DNA from: Bacillus tuaregi
GTDB lineage: Bacteria; Bacillota; Bacilli; Bacillales; Cytobacillaceae
Assembly (NCBI RefSeq): GCF_900104575.1
Contig: NZ_LT629731.1
Location: forward strand, 2,306,689-2,370,688
Reading direction: 5' to 3'
DNA length: 64,000 nucleotides
Each line of letters opens with the position of its first letter. Position 1 is the first letter of the stretch. A model generated the notes under the pieces. It worked only from the letters and a program-made list of their open reading frames with translations, was not told the origin of the DNA and made no database searches. Below, piece after piece: positions 1 through 8,889 of this stretch. A program made the translations under genes and the position numbers.

Positions 1-474
1 CAGTAATAAAATATTGGACCCACTTAAGCTCGTTCTCAAAAAGGATACCCTCTGTCTCATACCGCCTGATAGATTACTTGGCAGAGCATTTTCTTGGCCT
101 TCTAAGCCAAAATCATGGAGCAGCGCTTTGACCCGTTGTTGGGCTTCCGACTTTTTCATTCCTTTAATTTCTAATGGAAGCACCGCATTTTCCAATACAG
201 TCCTCCACGGCATTAACAAATCCTGCTGCGGCATATAACCGACTGTACCTAAACGATTCTTAATGTTTTCTCCATTTAAGAGAATCGTTCCCTCTTTGGG
301 CTGCTCCAGTCCGGTGATTAATCGGAATATCGTGCTTTTTCCTGAACCGCTGGGTCCAATGATGCTAACAAATTCTCCCTCTTGAATTTGGAATTGGATT
401 CTATCCAGGATTGGCTGTTGCTTTAGATCATAATGAAAGGTTACTCCATTAAATTCTAGTGCTGGATTATTCAT
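1..474 (-). CDS. ABC transporter ATP-binding protein, thiamine-precursor uptake (ThiZ-like), 3' end missing
   Basis: This is the ATPase of an ABC importer and is cut by the left window edge, so only about 158 N-terminal residues are visible. The translation starts MNNPALEFNGVTFHYD, has a Walker A motif GPSGSGKS, a Q-loop (GYMPQQDLLMPWRTV) and the signature LSGGMRQR, and ends before Walker B. The start ATG at 474 overlaps the tenA stop, so the two are translationally coupled. Its position behind ylmB and tenA under a TPP riboswitch matches the known thiXYZ-ylmB-tenA arrangement that imports formylaminopyrimidine, a breakdown product of thiamine. The role is inferred from context; the fold is certain. 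The binding protein and permease would lie outside the window. Confidence 0.88.
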   Translation of the reverse strand, partial: MNNPALEFNGVTFHYDLKQQPILDRIQFQIQEGEFVSIIGPSGSGKSTIFRLITGLEQPKEGTILLNGENIKNRLGTVGYMPQQDLLMPWRTVLENAVLPLEIKGMKKSEAQQRVKALLHDFGLEGQENALPSNLSGGMRQRVSFLRTSLSGSNILLL

Positions 475-1141
475 CGCCCGGCCACATTTCTTTGTGATAC
501 GCCATATCCCAGAATAAATATTCAAATCGGGTTGTGTTTAGAAAGATTTTTTCTAGCTGACGAAGCTCAGGCTCAGGCTTTCCTGCCGTCAATTTATCTA
601 ATAAATCAATACACCACTCTGCTGTTTGGCCAAATTCCTTTGAGCTGTACATGGTAATCCAATCCCCATACCATTCATGATCCGATGCACCAGGAATTTC
701 ACTCAAGCTTTTTCCAATTTCCCAATAGCTCCATGCACATGGTAGAAGGGCTGCCACTAACTCAGCCAGTGTTCCATTTTGCGCAGAATGAAGCATGTAA
801 TGGGTATAAGCAAGTGTGACCGGAGAGGGATCTGCATGCTCCAACTCCTCCTCTGAAATGCCAAACCGCGCAGCATACTGACGGTGTAGTGACATCTCTT
901 CATTCACAGTCGAATGTAATAAAGCAGAGAATATCTTCATATCTTCAATATCTGTCGCTTTTACAGCCCCTAAGGCAAATAGCTTGGCATAATCAATCAA
1001 ATATAAATAATCCTGAATCATATAGAAACGGAACTTATCTCTATCCAATGTTCCTGCCCCCATTTCCTGTACAAAAGGATGGACGTGATTTTTTCGCCAA
1101 ATAGGCTGTAGCTTTTCATGTAAACGCTCAGAAAACTTCAT
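467..1141 (-). CDS. tenA: Aminopyrimidine aminohydrolase / thiaminase II TenA
   Basis: TenA hydrolyses aminomethyl-pyrimidine to hydroxymethyl-pyrimidine (HMP) in thiamine salvage, in the cytosol. With the start used here the protein has 224 residues, close to the usual length of about 236. The conserved catalytic positions are visible: Asp44 in QDYLYL, Tyr112, Cys135 in LLPCAWSYW and Glu207 in RFEYLFWDMAYHKE. A longer frame begins at 1189, but ATG 1141 is preceded by AGGAG at good spacing and lines up with the family N-terminus (MKFSE), so it is preferred. It lies 26 nt after ylmB and overlaps the ABC ATPase start, in an operon behind a TPP riboswitch. Confidence 0.95.
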   Translation of the reverse strand: MKFSERLHEKLQPIWRKNHVHPFVQEMGAGTLDRDKFRFYMIQDYLYLIDYAKLFALGAVKATDIEDMKIFSALLHSTVNEEMSLHRQYAARFGISEEELEHADPSPVTLAYTHYMLHSAQNGTLAELVAALLPCAWSYWEIGKSLSEIPGASDHEWYGDWITMYSSKEFGQTAEWCIDLLDKLTAGKPEPELRQLEKIFLNTTRFEYLFWDMAYHKEMWPGDE

Positions 1142-1167
1142 TCTTTGATAACTCCTATTCTCACGAT

Positions 1168-2442
1168 TTATTTTTTCGTATGACACCATTGATAAATAAA
1201 CGTCAATATTACCTTTGTAAACCTCACGAGCTGTTCAATGGATAGTTGTTCGTTGACAGCATGCGCATGATGAAGATGTCCGGGACCATAGATTGCTGCC
1301 GGAATTCCGGCAGCACCAAACCAGCCACCATCCGTGACAGTTGTTGAAACATCTAGTGCAGCAGCTTCTTTCAGAACACTTTCATGTGAATGCATTAGAG
1401 CTGCGACAGCAGGGTGCTCGGGATCGACTTCAAGAGAAGGAAAAATTTCACCTTGATCTTCAATCATAGAGGAGCCGCCCCATTCAAAAATTGGAGGATT
1501 TTCCCGTAACCATGGGTCTGACTGTGCCACGGAAAGAATATGCTCCTCGATTTCTCTAGCAACCTGCTCATATGTTTCATTTGGATAAAAATGAACCGTA
1601 ATCCATAACCGACATTCATCTGCAATAAAGGCAGCATGTCTTCCCCCTTCAATGACGGCAGGGTTAATGGTGTTGGTTCCTGCTGGAAAGCCTGGATAGC
1701 TTTTCATAACAGCCCAATGTCTTTCTAGCTCCTGCAGGCCTTGCATAATTTTCATCATTTTTTCAATGGCACTGGCTCCAAAAAGCTTTCCCCCGGCATG
1801 GGTCATTTCTCTTCGTGTTGCATCATGGAAGGTCTTCTTGCTTTTGACGGTAATCCAGCCAGTAATTACCCCGCCTTGACCTTGTATATGTAAATCACTT
1901 GTATCGACAACAACGGCAAAATCAGCCTTATATCCTCTTTTACAGCATTCCAATGTACCTGCTTCCCCTACTTCTTCCCCGATAACAGATTGAAAGGTCA
2001 GGTCACCTGGTAGCTCAATTCCGGCTTCATGAAGCAGCTGGATAGCAAATAACGCGCCGGCAAGACCACCCTTCATATCAGCAGCTCCCCTGCCTATTAC
2101 GGCTCCATCTTGAATAATAGGAGAAAATGGATCTAATACCCATTCTTCATCTTCATTGATTTCGGCTACATCGATATGACCATTAATGATGAGACTTTGA
2201 AAATAGTCTGATTCACTGCCTTTTAAGACACCAACAACATTGGGGTCGCCTGGATATACATCCCATTGGTCAACCTTAAAGCCTCTTTCTTTTAGAAATG
2301 CGGAGACAAATCGCTGAGCTTCCTCTGTATTCCGGGCAGGCGGTGCAGGTGTTTTATAGCGAATTAATCTCTCTAGTAATTGAATAAGCTCTTCTTTTCG
2401 GTCTTCAACCTGATTTAGCAGCCCTTGTAAAGAATTTTCCAT
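1168..2442 (-). CDS. ylmB: Formylaminopyrimidine deformylase, M20 family (YlmB-like)
   Basis: This is an M20-family zinc amidohydrolase of 424 residues, essentially the length of Bacillus YlmB. YlmB removes the formyl group from N-formyl-aminomethyl-pyrimidine so that TenA can finish HMP formation. Visible motifs are the metal-binding GHIDVAE, GRGAADMKGG, the general-base pair GEEVGEAGT, an Asp in VVVDTSD and the late histidine in GPGHLHHAHAVNE. The start at 2442 is chosen because AGGAGG lies just upstream; the open frame to 2478 lacks a suitable site. M20 enzymes are hard to separate by sequence (ArgE and DapE are relatives), but the TPP riboswitch and tenA neighbour make YlmB the best assignment. 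Confidence 0.9.
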   Translation of the reverse strand: MENSLQGLLNQVEDRKEELIQLLERLIRYKTPAPPARNTEEAQRFVSAFLKERGFKVDQWDVYPGDPNVVGVLKGSESDYFQSLIINGHIDVAEINEDEEWVLDPFSPIIQDGAVIGRGAADMKGGLAGALFAIQLLHEAGIELPGDLTFQSVIGEEVGEAGTLECCKRGYKADFAVVVDTSDLHIQGQGGVITGWITVKSKKTFHDATRREMTHAGGKLFGASAIEKMMKIMQGLQELERHWAVMKSYPGFPAGTNTINPAVIEGGRHAAFIADECRLWITVHFYPNETYEQVAREIEEHILSVAQSDPWLRENPPIFEWGGSSMIEDQGEIFPSLEVDPEHPAVAALMHSHESVLKEAAALDVSTTVTDGGWFGAAGIPAAIYGPGHLHHAHAVNEQLSIEQLVRFTKVILTFIYQWCHTKK

Positions 2443-2465
2443 GCATAATCTTCCTCCTGATGACA

Positions 2466-2500
2466 ATAAAAAAACCACTTCTCACATGAAAGAAGTGGTT
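2466..2500 (-). terminator. Intrinsic terminator of the TPP riboswitch
   Basis: A perfect 10-bp stem (AACCACTTCT with AGAAGTGGTT, 7-nt loop) is followed on the minus strand by a run of T residues. It lies between the riboswitch aptamer and ylmB, so it is probably the expression platform for thiamine-dependent premature termination. Confidence 0.85.
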
Positions 2501-2556
2501 TTCTGATTATCACATTGTTAATTCCATATACATACGTGTATAAAGACAACGATCTA

Positions 2557-2640
2557 CCACTTTCCTTCGCTAGCATTACCTAGTGCAGGTTCAAGGGTTA
2601 AGGCCAATGCCTCTCTCAGCTTCAAAAGCACCCCTAGTGT
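2557..2640 (-). promoter_or_regulatory. TPP (thiamine pyrophosphate) riboswitch, THI element
   Basis: On the minus strand the conserved blocks of the THI element occur in order: ACTAGGGGTGC, GCTGAGAG, ACCCTTGAACCTG and a final TAATGCTAGCGAAGGAAAGT. These are the pyrimidine-sensor and pyrophosphate-sensor helices of the TPP aptamer, closed by a CACT/AGTG P1 stem. It precedes ylmB-tenA-ABC ATPase, with an intrinsic terminator in between, so high TPP should switch the operon off. Confidence 0.95.
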
Positions 2641-2751
2641 TACTTGGTTAATAAAATTGTATATTCATATAGTTACATAATTTGGAGAGTAAATCAATAG
2701 CTTTATTTGATTTTTAATACTATTCGTATAATCTGGTGCCATACACTGATA

Positions 2752-4617
2752 TTAGTGTATGGCTGCTTTGATTTGTTTTGTGTAGAAAAAGCGAACGATG
2801 AAAAAGTAAATCACTTGGATTACAAAGAAAACACCTAACACAATAACGGATTCTTTAAACAAATTATAATTGAACATATGAGAAAGTGCAGTAAGTGCTA
2901 CGGCCCCATGGATAAGCGCCACAATAATGGGTGCGAAGAAAAGTATTGCTGTTTGTCTGTTCAACACCTTTTTTAATTCTTTTTCAGTTAAACCCATTTT
3001 GGCTATTGCTTTAAATTTTTGTTTGTCTTCGTCTAAGTCCGTGTAGAGGCGGAAATAAAGAAAACTCCCAGCAGAAACGAAAAAGACAATTCCGATGAAC
3101 AACCCTACAAACATGATCGGTCCATATGTCTTATTTATCTGATAAACTTTATATTCACCAACGGTAATTTCATGCGGTAGTAGTTCCTCATACAAGGTTT
3201 CAGAAGCTTTTAAAACATTTTTTTCTCCATCTATGGCTTGCCATGCATGAAAGCTTATTTCTTCATTAGGAGTGGGAAGCTTTTCGTAATCATGATCTGT
3301 GATAACATAATAAGAATTAGGTGCAGGTAAGGCTCTTGAATAAATGACTTCATTTGGTTTCAATGTTACACCTGAGTTCAACTCAATCGTTTGGTTCATT
3401 AACTCTTCTGTCTGTCCATAAGCCACTCCTTCAAATTCTGCGACTACTATCTGTCCATCCTGAAGCTCAATCTTTTCTTCTCCAATCAAGTCTGCAAATC
3501 GGTTATAATCAGACTGCTTAGCTATTAAAACACTGGGACCTTTACCTATTTCATAGTATCGGAGCATCATCTGGGCTTTGTTTGTCTCAATTTGTGCGTC
3601 ACTTAATGTTTTATTAATGAAAGATACATCTTGTTCTTCATTATCCTCAAATTCCATGTAGGTAAGCGTGTTGGGGGTCATTATTTTTGTTCCTTCTGTA
3701 AGTAACGTTTGAAATCCAAATAATGTCCCAATCGCACTGAACGCTACAGTCGAAACCATCGCTACCATGAAGAAAGTCCGTGCATTATCTTTCATTCGAA
3801 AGGAAAGATCAGAAAAGAGAAGCATATTTGTTTTATACCAGAAAATAGTATCCTTCTTCTTTAGTCGGTGTATCACAAAAACACTTAATTGCGTAAACAA
3901 AAGATAGGTTCCAAACATAACCACAATGATAACCGGAATCATCGCTGCGATGACGGTCATTCCCTTTACTAGTAAGGCAACACCATAACCAATTGCTAGC
4001 AAGGCTGCAGCCAGAATCGTTAAAAAGAGATTTGCCTTTGGCTCTCCCTTTGACTGTTTATCGCTTTTAATTAACTCAATTAATTTCTTACTTCGAAGAA
4101 TATAGGAAACAAATAAAGAGATAAAGAAAAATAAGACAATAAACGAAATAAAGGTTAACAGGATGGCTAGTATCGGGATATAAAAATGTAGGTTTTCAAT
4201 GATTAAAACATTTTCAGCCAATAATAATATCCCTTTAGCGAAGACTAGTCCAAGCCCAATGCCGCTGATGGTCGCAAAAAAGCCAATCACCATATTTTCC
4301 AGGAACACCATCGAACGGATTTGTCGCATCGACATCCCTTGCATCATCAATAAACCAAATTCCTTTTTGCGAGACTGTAAAAAAGAGCTCATGGAATATA
4401 AAATGAAGAAAAAGGAAAACACATAAATAATTCCCGCCGCCGTCATCATGCCTGTTTTGACATGTTGGTTCATTTCATTCCCGCTTAACACAGGATGGAA
4501 TGAAAAAAGCGCAAAAGCAAAAAAGACCATGACAGTAAACAGGCTGCTTAGGAAGTAGGCTGCATATAGACGCTTATTACGAATTACATTATTAAACGCG
4601 AATTGACGAAAGGTCAT
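2752..4617 (-). CDS. BceB-type ABC transporter permease (antimicrobial peptide resistance)
   Basis: This large FtsX-fold permease has about 621 residues. The N-terminus (MTFRQFAFNNVIRNKRLYAAYF) is diagnostic of BceB/YxdM-type permeases. These have ten membrane segments and a large extracellular domain between segments 7 and 8, seen here as a long hydrophilic stretch around residues 310-510. Such permeases free cell-wall precursors from bacitracin-like or cationic peptides and also signal to the partner kinase. ATG 4617 has GGGAGGG at good spacing; the in-frame ATG at 4623 is too close to that site. The gene overlaps the ATPase by 26 nt. The peptide recognised cannot be told from sequence. Confidence 0.9.
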   Translation of the reverse strand: MTFRQFAFNNVIRNKRLYAAYFLSSLFTVMVFFAFALFSFHPVLSGNEMNQHVKTGMMTAAGIIYVFSFFFILYSMSSFLQSRKKEFGLLMMQGMSMRQIRSMVFLENMVIGFFATISGIGLGLVFAKGILLLAENVLIIENLHFYIPILAILLTFISFIVLFFFISLFVSYILRSKKLIELIKSDKQSKGEPKANLFLTILAAALLAIGYGVALLVKGMTVIAAMIPVIIVVMFGTYLLFTQLSVFVIHRLKKKDTIFWYKTNMLLFSDLSFRMKDNARTFFMVAMVSTVAFSAIGTLFGFQTLLTEGTKIMTPNTLTYMEFEDNEEQDVSFINKTLSDAQIETNKAQMMLRYYEIGKGPSVLIAKQSDYNRFADLIGEEKIELQDGQIVVAEFEGVAYGQTEELMNQTIELNSGVTLKPNEVIYSRALPAPNSYYVITDHDYEKLPTPNEEISFHAWQAIDGEKNVLKASETLYEELLPHEITVGEYKVYQINKTYGPIMFVGLFIGIVFFVSAGSFLYFRLYTDLDEDKQKFKAIAKMGLTEKELKKVLNRQTAILFFAPIIVALIHGAVALTALSHMFNYNLFKESVIVLGVFFVIQVIYFFIVRFFYTKQIKAAIH

Positions 4618-5356
4618 GTGCATTCCCTCCCATCAAGGAAAGTGTATCAATAATCTTCTGGAAAAAAGCTTGTCGATTCGCACCACGGTGAATCTCTGAA
4701 TAAAATTTCCCATCACGGATAAAAACGACTCGATTACAATAACTCGCCGCTAGCGGATCATGAGTTACGAGCATCATCGTCGTCCGCTCCTTTTGGTTAA
4801 TCGATTCAAGCATTTCCATTACGGCCTTAGATGACTTTGAATCAAGATTTCCAGTTGGCTCATCGGCCAGCAATAGCTTGGGAGTATGAATCATCGCCCT
4901 GGCAACTGCCGCTCTTTGGGCCTGCCCGCCAGAGATTTCATAGGTTCGTTTCTCCATGATTTCGACAATGCCAAGCTTTTCCGCAATCGCATTGGCCTTC
5001 TCCTTCATCTCCTTTACCTTTTTTCCATCCAATGTCAATGGAAGTACTATATTTTCTTCAACCGTTAAGGTGTGGAGAAGATTAAATTCCTGAAAAACAA
5101 AGCCTAATTCCCGGCGGCGGAATTTCGCTAGGTCCTCCTTTTTTAATAAATGTGGATTTTTTCCGTTTATGAAAATTTCACCCGTTGTCGGTTCATCAAT
5201 GGTGGCAATCATATTAAGTAACGTAGTTTTTCCACTTCCTGATGGTCCCATAATTCCAACAAACTCACCTGCTTCAATGGTTAAGTCTATATTTGTTAAA
5301 GCCCGGTAGGCGACGTTTCCTTCATAAATTTTACTAACCTGCTTTACATTCAGCAT
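4592..5356 (-). CDS. BceA-type ABC transporter ATP-binding protein
   Basis: This is the ATPase partner of the downstream BceB-type permease, about 254 residues, the normal BceA length. Walker A is GPSGSGKTT, the signature is ISGGQAQRAAVARA, Walker B is LLLADEPTGNLD and the H-loop is VTHD. The start at 5356 has AAGGGGA upstream; the extended frame to 5383 has no good site. It sits 91 nt after the kinase gene, following the usual order regulator-kinase-ATPase-permease. Confidence 0.92.
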   Translation of the reverse strand: MLNVKQVSKIYEGNVAYRALTNIDLTIEAGEFVGIMGPSGSGKTTLLNMIATIDEPTTGEIFINGKNPHLLKKEDLAKFRRRELGFVFQEFNLLHTLTVEENIVLPLTLDGKKVKEMKEKANAIAEKLGIVEIMEKRTYEISGGQAQRAAVARAMIHTPKLLLADEPTGNLDSKSSKAVMEMLESINQKERTTMMLVTHDPLAASYCNRVVFIRDGKFYSEIHRGANRQAFFQKIIDTLSLMGGNAHDLSSIRV

Positions 5357-5447
5357 CACTAGATCCCCTTTCAACCATTTCATTTGATCTGTGATTAGTA
5401 TATCGTTAATTACCCTGCCTTAACGATCGATTCTTCTTTCAGTATCC

Positions 5448-6446
5448 TTACATGTTTGTAAGGTTTTGTGTGGCAGGAAAGACAATACGAAAACTCGATC
5501 CTTCACCGACGATTGAATGATAGTCGATTCGATGTCCTAGATGCTCGGCCGCTTCCTTGGTTAAAAACAGTCCCATTCCGGTTGACTCTCTAAATTTACG
5601 TCCGTTTTCACCTGTATAGAATGGATCAAAAATTCGCTTCTTATCCGCCTCCGGAATTCCGACACCGAAATCAGTAACCTCTAAGACAGCTTCATTTCCT
5701 TTTTCATAAATAGAGATAATGATGCTGTTCATTCCATTAGAATATTTGACTGCATTATGTATAAGCTGTGTAAGCATGAAAAACAGCCATTTTTCATCGG
5801 TTTCAACGGTAATCCCTACATGGTCTGCCTTAAGCTTTGGGTAGACATGATTCCGAATATAAAAGCGTTTATTGTCACGATTAACTTCATGAACAATGTC
5901 AGCAAGAATGACAGGCTTGATATGAAAATCCTGCTCAATGGAGCGCAGACGAGCCATGTAGAGAATCGTATTTAAGCCATTTTTCATTCGCTCTGTTTCT
6001 TCGCGAATATTGGAGGAGTCAGGTTCATCTAAATTTTGTGCTGTCAATTCAATCACAGAAAGCGGTGTTTTCATCTGATGAACCCATTGATCCATAAACT
6101 TTAAGTGTTCATTTTGCTGTTTTTCTAATTGTTTGATTTGCTTTTGATAGAGCTTATATTGATTTTTTAATAGGCTGTCAAGGGCTTCAGAAATCGGAGT
6201 CTGTTCTGTTTTTTGCAAGGAAGCGTCAAGAGATTCGAGTGGCTGATTCAGTCGTTTGTAGAACTTTTTCCGACTAGTATAGTAGTATGTAAGATAACAG
6301 CCTAGAAAAAAACAGCCAAGAAACAAGGCATAAAGAGCTGTACTAATGTGTTGATGGCCAGCTAGCCAGTAAATAGAAATCAAAATAAAAAATTGCAATA
6401 GCTGTACAATTATTAACAATGAATACTCTTTAAAAAATAACTTCAT
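5448..6446 (-). CDS. Intramembrane-sensing histidine kinase, BceS type
   Basis: This 332-residue kinase has two membrane helices within residues 8-55 and almost no extracellular loop, the hallmark of BceS-like kinases that sense through their ABC transporter. The phosphoacceptor is His123 in HQMKTPLSV. The N box is HNAVKYS, and the G boxes are DFGVGIP and STGMGLFLTKEAAEHL. Its ATG overlaps the response-regulator stop by 4 nt. It probably phosphorylates the regulator encoded immediately upstream to induce the transporter. Confidence 0.92.
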   Translation of the reverse strand: MKLFFKEYSLLIIVQLLQFFILISIYWLAGHQHISTALYALFLGCFFLGCYLTYYYTSRKKFYKRLNQPLESLDASLQKTEQTPISEALDSLLKNQYKLYQKQIKQLEKQQNEHLKFMDQWVHQMKTPLSVIELTAQNLDEPDSSNIREETERMKNGLNTILYMARLRSIEQDFHIKPVILADIVHEVNRDNKRFYIRNHVYPKLKADHVGITVETDEKWLFFMLTQLIHNAVKYSNGMNSIIISIYEKGNEAVLEVTDFGVGIPEADKKRIFDPFYTGENGRKFRESTGMGLFLTKEAAEHLGHRIDYHSIVGEGSSFRIVFPATQNLTNM

Positions 6447-7150
6447 TTCTCATCAATCCTTGACCAGGAGATGTTTAGCCGGTAGCCTGCACCCCTTACG
6501 GTTTCCACTGCGTCCTTAATCCCTAACTCGAGAAATTTCTTTCGTACTCTAGTAATATTGACATTTAGTGTATTTTCATCAACATATGTTTGTTCATCCC
6601 ACAATTTTTCAAGTAGGTCCTCCCTTCCAGCGACCCGTGGAAAGCGGTCCATTAAGCTTTCGATAATATCAGCTTCTTTTTTGGTCAAGGAAGCAATGAC
6701 GCCATTAAAGGAAATTTCTAGCCTTTCCGGATAGAGCTTAAGCCCTGCCTGTTCTATTATTCTCTCCTCTGTCTGCTTGCTATATTCTCCATATGCCCGG
6801 CGAAGGTGGCTGCGGATTTTGGCCATTACAATTTCCGTATGAAACGGCTTAGTGATAAAGTCATCCCCACCATTCTCCAATGCCATCACCTGATCCATTT
6901 CACCGATTCTTGCCGAAATAAAAATAACCGGACAAATCGATTCCTGACGTATTTGCCTGCACCAGTAATAACCGTCAAAGCTTGGCAAATTAATATCTAG
7001 CAGGACAAGGTCCGGTGTAGATTGACGAAAATCATCCATTATGTTGTCAAAGTTTGTTGCATGTGATACAGAATATCCGTATTTACTGATATGTGAGGTT
7101 AACAATTCAGCAATTTTAGGGTCATCTTCAATAATCATAATTTTGTGCAC
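6443..7150 (-). CDS. OmpR-family response regulator, BceR type
   Basis: This 235-residue regulator has an N-terminal receiver domain, with acidic pocket IIEDD and phosphoacceptor Asp52 in LVLLDINLP, and a C-terminal winged helix ending VETVRGAGYRLN. Translation is taken to start at GTG 7150, which has AGGAG seven bases upstream. It is first in the operon and 4-nt coupled to the kinase. By family analogy it activates the downstream ABC genes by binding a repeat before the ATPase; I did not find a clear operator in the 91-nt gap. Confidence 0.92.
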   Translation of the reverse strand: MHKIMIIEDDPKIAELLTSHISKYGYSVSHATNFDNIMDDFRQSTPDLVLLDINLPSFDGYYWCRQIRQESICPVIFISARIGEMDQVMALENGGDDFITKPFHTEIVMAKIRSHLRRAYGEYSKQTEERIIEQAGLKLYPERLEISFNGVIASLTKKEADIIESLMDRFPRVAGREDLLEKLWDEQTYVDENTLNVNITRVRKKFLELGIKDAVETVRGAGYRLNISWSRIDEK

Positions 7151-7247
7151 AAGAATACTCCTCTCATCATATAAAAAAGGCTAATAAGTTCTTAGCTTAT
7201 TTTATCATTTTTCAATTATGTTGTTTAAGAAATACCATATACACATG

Positions 7248-7274
7248 AAAGGACCGACCCAAGAGAGCCGGTCC
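7248..7274 (-). terminator. Terminator after the DUF202 gene
   Basis: GGACCG and CGGTCC arms form a GC-rich stem followed on the minus strand by only three T residues. It lies just downstream of the DUF202 gene and before the BceRS-type operon, so termination is likely but not strong. Confidence 0.55.
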
Positions 7275-7297
7275 ATCCACTTCTTTTAAAAAAAGGA

Positions 7298-7687
7298 TCA
7301 AAGCATCATAAAGTAAAAAGCAAAAACGACTGCAATGATAATGACAAATGCACCTAGCACAACAACCGTAGTTTTAGGAGTACGGAAGGTTTGCTGATTG
7401 ATCGCATTAATTTTTCTTATGTAGGCAATCGTTGCCAATAGAATCGTGATAATACCAAGTCCTACCGAAGAGAGGCCGATAATGTTAGCCAAATAGTCAC
7501 TTATTGGCGACAATCCTGACCTAATATTAAAGTGCAGGTTTGTCACAAGAAAACCAACGCCAATGATCGCTATGGCTGTTCGTAGCCAGGCTAAAAAGGT
7601 TCGTTCATTTGCTAAATGCTGCTGAATATATTTTGAATCAATTGTCTGAGGGTTTTCCTTATGTTTGAAGGTTTTATCATGATTCAT
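7298..7687 (-). CDS. DUF202 (YidH-family) membrane protein
   Basis: A small integral membrane protein of about 129 residues with the DUF202 signature (NERTFLAWLRTAIAIIGVGF) and three predicted membrane helices. The function of the family is unknown. In-frame TTG 7702 and GTG 7696 are also possible starts; ATG 7687 is the conservative choice because none has a strong ribosome site. It lies between the peptide-resistance module and the sulfur cluster, without an obvious link to either. Confidence 0.8.
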   Translation of the reverse strand: MNHDKTFKHKENPQTIDSKYIQQHLANERTFLAWLRTAIAIIGVGFLVTNLHFNIRSGLSPISDYLANIIGLSSVGLGIITILLATIAYIRKINAINQQTFRTPKTTVVVLGAFVIIIAVVFAFYFMML

Positions 7688-7718
7688 TCGTTTCACGCTC
7701 AATTTTTAGTAAATAAGA

Positions 7719-7951
7719 TTATTTAAAATTATACTCCGTTACAATCTTTTCTCTATCAGTAATTTGATCGTTATAATATTCATACAAACAAATACCTAGA
7801 TAGGAACCAGAAATATTGTATACATTAGAATAACCTAAATGCTGCAGAGCTCTTACAACATTGTAGCTTCTTTGACCGCTTCGGCAGTGAATATAAACGG
7901 GCTGATTATTAGGAATTTCATCTAAACGCTGTCTAAACTTTTTTTATTCAT
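7719..7951 (-). pseudogene. Rhodanese-domain fragment with A7 frameshift (C-terminus of a CoA-disulfide-reductase-like protein)
   Basis: AGGAGG and ATG at 7951 open a frame (MNKKSLDSV) that stops at once. Shifting -1 in the A7 run at 7939-7945 continues as KFRQRLDEIPNNQP and then an active-site loop IHCRSGQRS, ending at TAA 7719. The conserved tail (YEYYNDQ, then IVTEYNFK) resembles the C-terminal rhodanese domain of FAD-dependent CoA-disulfide reductases. The reductase portion is absent. A truncated, frameshifted relic is the simplest reading, but the run A-AAA-AAA in the 0 frame is also a classical -1 slippery heptamer, so expression by slippage cannot be excluded. Confidence 0.6.
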
Positions 7952-7961
7952 CACTATCCTC

Positions 7962-8180
7962 CTAGTTTTCTATTTTCGCTTTGTTTACCCATGACATCAA
8001 GCCGTAAGCCCTGTTTGTTACGTCAAATCCTCTTTGGGTCAAAAATTCACATGCCATACTGCTCCTGCTACCTGAATGGCAGGCTATATAATAGTGTTGA
8101 TTTTTGATTAAATCATTTAGACTATCTGGAATATGACGTGCTCCCTGGATTTCCCATTTAGCAACTTCTCCATTGATTTT
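7962..8180 (-). pseudogene. Rhodanese-like sulfurtransferase, N-terminally truncated remnant
   Basis: The minus-strand frame reads NGEVAKWEIQGARHIPDSL, then IACHSGSRSSMACEF and ends GLMSWVNKAKIEN before TAG at 7962. This is the C-terminal two thirds of a rhodanese domain with its active-site cysteine loop CHSGSRS intact. An in-frame TGA at 8181-8183 precedes it, no start codon or ribosome site fits, and the conserved D-V-R segment is missing. It is probably a decayed copy, adjacent to a second rhodanese relic. Confidence 0.65.
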
Positions 8181-8318
8181 TCATTACTATGATTCCAAAA
8201 TAGTGGATATATAATCGTGGATATTAATATTGAAAAGAAGTAGAAGAAAATGAACGGCGAAGTATAAGAAGAAGGAATTATGGCAAATTAAGTTTAGGTA
8301 ATGCGAGGAGGAATAATG

Positions 8319-8771
8319 ATGAAACACCTATGGGCCATATTGATAAAGCTTGCGGTTGTTGGAACGGTTGTCTTATCTGTATACGGCATTTTTGATCCTG
8401 CCTTTTTTACACTTGTGATGATGTCTGTATTCACTACCCTTGTTTCCTATTTTGCTGGAGATTTGTTTGTCCTTCGTAGAATGGGTAATTTTGCAGCTAC
8501 TCTTGGGGATTTTGTTCTTTCGTTTGGGATCCTCTGGGTGATGAGTTTTTTATTTATTGATACAAATATTAATCGGCTGACTGCTTCCTTAATAGCCGCT
8601 TTCTCCATAGCGGTTATTGAAGTGCTATTCCATTTATATGTCAAAAGACATATTTTGTCTGACTCAGAGGACAGCTATATACCAGGTGTAACTCGAGAAG
8701 ATCGTTTTGCAACCGAGTTCTCTGAAGAACTGAATGATCAAAAGATAAAATCAAATAAAAATAATAAGTAG
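8319..8771 (+). CDS. DUF2512 (YndM-family) membrane protein
   Basis: An integral membrane protein of 150 residues with four predicted helices and a hydrophilic acidic/basic tail. It matches the YndM/DUF2512 family of sporulating bacilli (MKHLWAILIKL, FAGDLFVLRRMGNFAA, ADFVLSFG-type core). AGGAGG at 8306-8311 serves either of two adjacent ATGs; 8319 has the better spacing. Function is unknown. It runs against the surrounding minus-strand sulfur genes. Confidence 0.8.
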   Translation: MKHLWAILIKLAVVGTVVLSVYGIFDPAFFTLVMMSVFTTLVSYFAGDLFVLRRMGNFAATLGDFVLSFGILWVMSFLFIDTNINRLTASLIAAFSIAVIEVLFHLYVKRHILSDSEDSYIPGVTREDRFATEFSEELNDQKIKSNKNNK

Positions 8772-8844
8772 AGTTTCTCAATACACAAAAGCCTCCTTTT
8801 AGCTGTAAAAAGCGACTTACTTTGTTTTATATTTCTAGGACAAA

Positions 8845-8870
8845 GAAAAGGGAACCATCATGGGCTCCCT
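8845..8870 (-). terminator. Terminator after the decayed tusA copy
   Basis: AGGGA-CC and GG-TCCCT arms with a 5-nt loop are followed on the minus strand by TTTTC. It lies 20 nt after the end of the tusA relic, so it is probably the old terminator of that unit. Confidence 0.5.
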
Positions 8871-8889
8871 ATTCCTGCTTTATCCTTTT

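Noticed and set aside
7298-7702. Assignment of the DUF202 gene to the peptide-resistance operon
   Set aside because: A hairpin and about 150 nt separate it from the regulator gene, which has its own start region; no functional link is visible.
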